Below, one piece after another: positions 62,744-64,000 of a DNA stretch of 64,000 bases; within the stretch, counting starts at the first letter, position 1; each line of letters opens with the position of its first letter. Position numbers and translations under genes: made by a program. Where the stretch lies: positions 26,810 to 90,809 of the forward strand of contig JBIOHC010000014.1 in assembly GCA_044448685.1 (NCBI GenBank), read 5' to 3'. This stretch comes from Palsa-965 sp044448685 (GTDB lineage Bacteria; Bacteroidota; Bacteroidia; Palsa-965). A model generated the notes under the pieces. The model saw nothing but the letters and a program-made list of their open reading frames with translations. It did not search any database and had not been told where the DNA came from.

Positions 62744-62845
62744 TTAAACCGGAAACCATTCCTCCCCGGCCAGCGAATCAAAAATATCAGCCAGAGCCCT
62801 TGTATCTGCTAACAATTCGTTCGAAATACGTCCACTTGGGGCAAC
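62744..62845 (-). pseudogene. 3'-end gene fragment, copy 1
   Basis: The last 34 codons of an unidentified minus-strand gene: APSGRISNELLADTRALADI then FDSLAGEEWFPV and stop. No start codon; the upstream part runs straight into a tRNA-type terminator. The same fragment lies at 63691-63795. Where the two copies differ (GEEWFP) the codons change without changing residues, so the sequence was once, or still is, under protein selection. The family is not recognised. Confidence 0.6.
62763..62845. repeat. 83-bp perfect direct repeat, copy 1
   Basis: Identical to 63713-63795 over 83 bases. Begins TCCCCGGCCAGCGAATC and ends CCACTTGGGGCAAC, the last seven bases (GGGCAAC) matching the tRNA-Gln 3' end and its discriminator. 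Confidence 0.92.
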
Positions 62846-62899
62846 GATAAGAGAAAGCCTTTGATAACATCTTGTTTATCAAAGGCTTTTTTGTTCGAT
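62839..62899. repeat. tRNA-tail/terminator block, copy Y (61 bp)
   Basis: Second copy of 61882-61942, three mismatches. Directly follows and overlaps the end of the 83-bp repeat, so block Y sits where the original downstream flank of the tRNA would resume. Confidence 0.85.
62854..62893 (+). terminator. Terminator, duplicate of the tRNA-Gln terminator
   Basis: Same 14-bp stem as at 61897 with two changes confined to the loop. It follows the VapBC module. Confidence 0.88.
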
Positions 62900-63030
62900 A
62901 TGAATTCTGATTCTTCTCATCTGAGATATCTTGATTGATACTCAGCACGATACCAGTTCGAATTTAATTGGGGTGCTTTTTTCTGCTATTCTACTCCCAA
63001 CCACCTCATTTTATATTCATTGATAAATTC

Positions 63031-63038
63031 GGTATCTT
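63031..63038 (+). promoter_or_regulatory. Possible -7 box of the second toxin-antitoxin module
   Basis: TATCTTTG in GGTATCTTTGGATTAACGG matches TAnnTTTG; no TTG at the standard distance. About 110 bases upstream of the antitoxin; a palindrome-like pair (CCATATTC / GAATATGG, 63088-63116) between them could be an autorepression operator. Confidence 0.45.
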
Positions 63039-63152
63039 TGGATTAACGGAATTGAAAACCATTTTTCATGAAATAGCCATATTCCTTTGGTATCCTAAAC
63101 AAAAATGAATATGGCGTATTCCATCTGACCATTGAAAAACAATTATAGACAG

Positions 63153-63386
63153 ATGAAAACCACCGAACTAAGAAAGGAATTGCATTTTGCCATCGACAGT
63201 ATTCAGGATGAAAGTCTGCTTGAGGCAGTATATACCATCCTGAATAAAGGCATGAATGATTATGAACTTTCTGGGGAGCAGAAAAAGGAGTTAACAAAGC
63301 GTCTCGAATCACATGAAAAGGGGTTGAGTTCAAATATCCCCTGGAAAAAATCCCTGAAAACAATACGAAGTAAGGTTGTCAGGTGA
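63153..63386 (+). CDS. Antitoxin of a RelE/ParE-type module
   Basis: 77 residues from the ATG at 63153; the frame opens at a TTG 7 codons earlier. Helical N-terminus (KTTELRKELHFAIDSIQDES), then LLEAVYTILNKGMNDYELSG and a basic C-terminal arm (WKKSLKTIRSKVV). The plan fits small Bacteroidota antitoxins paired with RelE/ParE toxins. The stop overlaps the toxin start. Confidence 0.85.
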   Translation: MKTTELRKELHFAIDSIQDESLLEAVYTILNKGMNDYELSGEQKKELTKRLESHEKGLSSNIPWKKSLKTIRSKVVR

Positions 63387-63685
63387 TGTATAGTGTATTT
63401 AACAAGCCGGAAGCAGAGAATGATATTATGCAAGCCGTTGGATGGTACGAATCCCGTCAATTAAATCTTGGACTCAGATTCCTTACTCACCTTGAAAAAT
63501 TGTATTCCACTCTTGAATATAATCCTTACATTTTTCCTGAAAAATATTTGAATGTAAGGCAAGCTCCTCTCAAATACTTTCCATATGTAATTCTGTACAA
63601 AATAGGGGGCAGGAAAGTTTTTGTACTGGCTGTTTTTAATTGCTATCAGGATCCGAAGAAGAAGAAAAACCGGCTAAAGGGTTAG
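63383..63685 (+). CDS. RelE/ParE-family toxin
   Basis: 100 residues. The frame starts at GTG 63383, followed at once by ATG 63386, which gives a one-base overlap with the antitoxin. Typical fold markers: PEAENDIMQAVGWYESRQLN, then LGLRFLTHLEKLYSTLEYNP and FPYVILYKIGGRKVFVLAVF ending in NCYQDPKK. The RxxxLKYFPYVI region matches ParE/RelE plasmid-stabilisation proteins, acting on gyrase or on ribosome-bound mRNA; which cannot be told. Confidence 0.93.
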   Translation: MMYSVFNKPEAENDIMQAVGWYESRQLNLGLRFLTHLEKLYSTLEYNPYIFPEKYLNVRQAPLKYFPYVILYKIGGRKVFVLAVFNCYQDPKKKKNRLKG

Positions 63686-63690
63686 GCTGA

Positions 63691-63795
63691 CTATTCACAG
63701 GGGAACCACTCTTCCCCGGCCAGCGAATCAAAAATATCAGCCAGAGCCCTTGTATCTGCTAACAATTCGTTCGAAATACGTCCACTTGGGGCAAC
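63691..63795 (-). pseudogene. 3'-end gene fragment, copy 2
   Basis: The second copy of the fragment at 62744-62845, ending GEEWFPCE and stop. The frame stays open 47 codons further upstream to an ATG at 63936, but that part is made of hairpin sequence and does not look coded. Compared with copy 1 the last codons differ at synonymous positions only until the final residues. Confidence 0.55.
63713..63795. repeat. 83-bp perfect direct repeat, copy 2
   Basis: Identical to 62763-62845. It closes the second toxin-antitoxin segment and ends with GGGGCAAC, which then continues into a different terminator. Confidence 0.92.
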
Positions 63796-63848
63796 AACAA
63801 AGAAAAATAACCCGCCTTGCGAAGCAGGGGTTGTTTTTCTTTGTTGTT
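63793..63848. terminator. Long hairpin / bidirectional terminator
   Basis: AACAACAAAGAAAAATAACC and its complement pair at 20 of 21 positions around a short GC-rich loop region. A-rich on the left arm and T-rich on the right, so termination is possible on both strands. Confidence 0.8.
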
Positions 63849-63901
63849 TAGCCCCCCTTAAAGGATCAGGCCGACGAAGGAGGCATAATCCAACCCCGCA
63901 A

Positions 63902-63992
63902 AAGGCCTGAAGGCCTCCACTATTTATTCTTTTCATTTTGACCCCCGGCCTGAAGGCCGGGGCAATTAATAGCCCGGGCCTAAAGGCCCGGG
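63902..63992. repeat. Three GGCC-rich hairpins (family D)
   Basis: AAGGCCTGAAGGCCT (63902-63916), CCCCGGCC-TGAA-GGCCGGGG (63943-63962) and CCCGGGCC-TAAA-GGCCCGGG (63973-63992). All share the core GGCCTRAAGGCC with growing stems. They look like REP units; the group may continue beyond the window. Confidence 0.75.
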
Positions 63993-64000
63993 TCTAATAG

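Noticed and set aside
62763..63795. Integron attC sites (83-bp elements after each toxin-antitoxin pair)
   Set aside because: Length and position are suggestive, but there is no RYYYAAC/GTTRRRY core pair and no overall palindrome; the block reads as a gene end instead.

Overview
The window is a stretch of a Bacteroidota chromosome, most like the Chitinophagales/Sphingobacteriales side of the phylum. The reasons are a giant SprB-type repeat adhesin with a C-terminal gliding-motility sorting domain, a PorP/SprF outer-membrane partner, a stand-alone GldM-C-like protein, a DUF2723 membrane protein, a sdhCAB operon of the b558 type, a suf operon ending in MIP18-like and DUF2480 genes, propeller/LytS sensor kinases, and promoters of the TTTG-N19/20-TAnnTTTG kind. 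No gene is diagnostic to genus level.

Layout. 0-8.3 kb: tail of a LytS-type kinase, methionine/kynurenine aminotransferase, SlyD, sdhCAB (minus), Xaa-Pro aminopeptidase and an alpha/beta hydrolase. 8.3-11.4 kb: accessory-looking DNA with REP-like inverted repeats, a 41-residue membrane peptide gene behind two related hairpins, a LytTR regulator, a degenerate 21-bp array and an FN3-like gene. The array and FN3-like gene lie between the LytTR regulator and its likely kinase (11.4-14.4 kb). 14.5-20.6 kb: ThiL and a glycan/methyltransferase group. 20.8-27.2 kb: sufA-B-C-D-S-E plus two accessory genes. 27.3-35.8 kb: a DUF1016 nuclease, PurF, kynurenine-branch enzymes (3-HAO, ACMSD), an SDR enzyme and an RprXY-like two-component system. 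36-42.8 kb: two ECF sigma systems and a XRE/S24 regulator. 43.4-54.6 kb: TolC-like protein, the 2.8-kilo-residue adhesin and PorP/SprF. 54.6-61.7 kb: GNAT, TauE, persulfide-dioxygenase-like protein, a clean 21-bp array, polysaccharide deacetylase and DUF2723 protein. 61.8-64 kb: tRNA-Gln followed by two toxin-antitoxin modules between direct repeats, then GC-rich hairpins.

Most interesting signals. (1) Two intergenic arrays with an exact 21-bp period (two helical turns, seven codons): one nearly clean with 19 units, the other so diverged that only a few columns survive over 17 units, lying just upstream of the FN3-like gene. (2) A tRNA-Gln 3' end where a 61-bp tRNA-tail/terminator block and an 83-bp gene-end block are each duplicated around toxin-antitoxin modules, as if cassettes had been stacked at one site. 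(3) A pair of hairpins with almost the same loop upstream of a tiny membrane protein. All calls come from reading the sequence; no database search was run.
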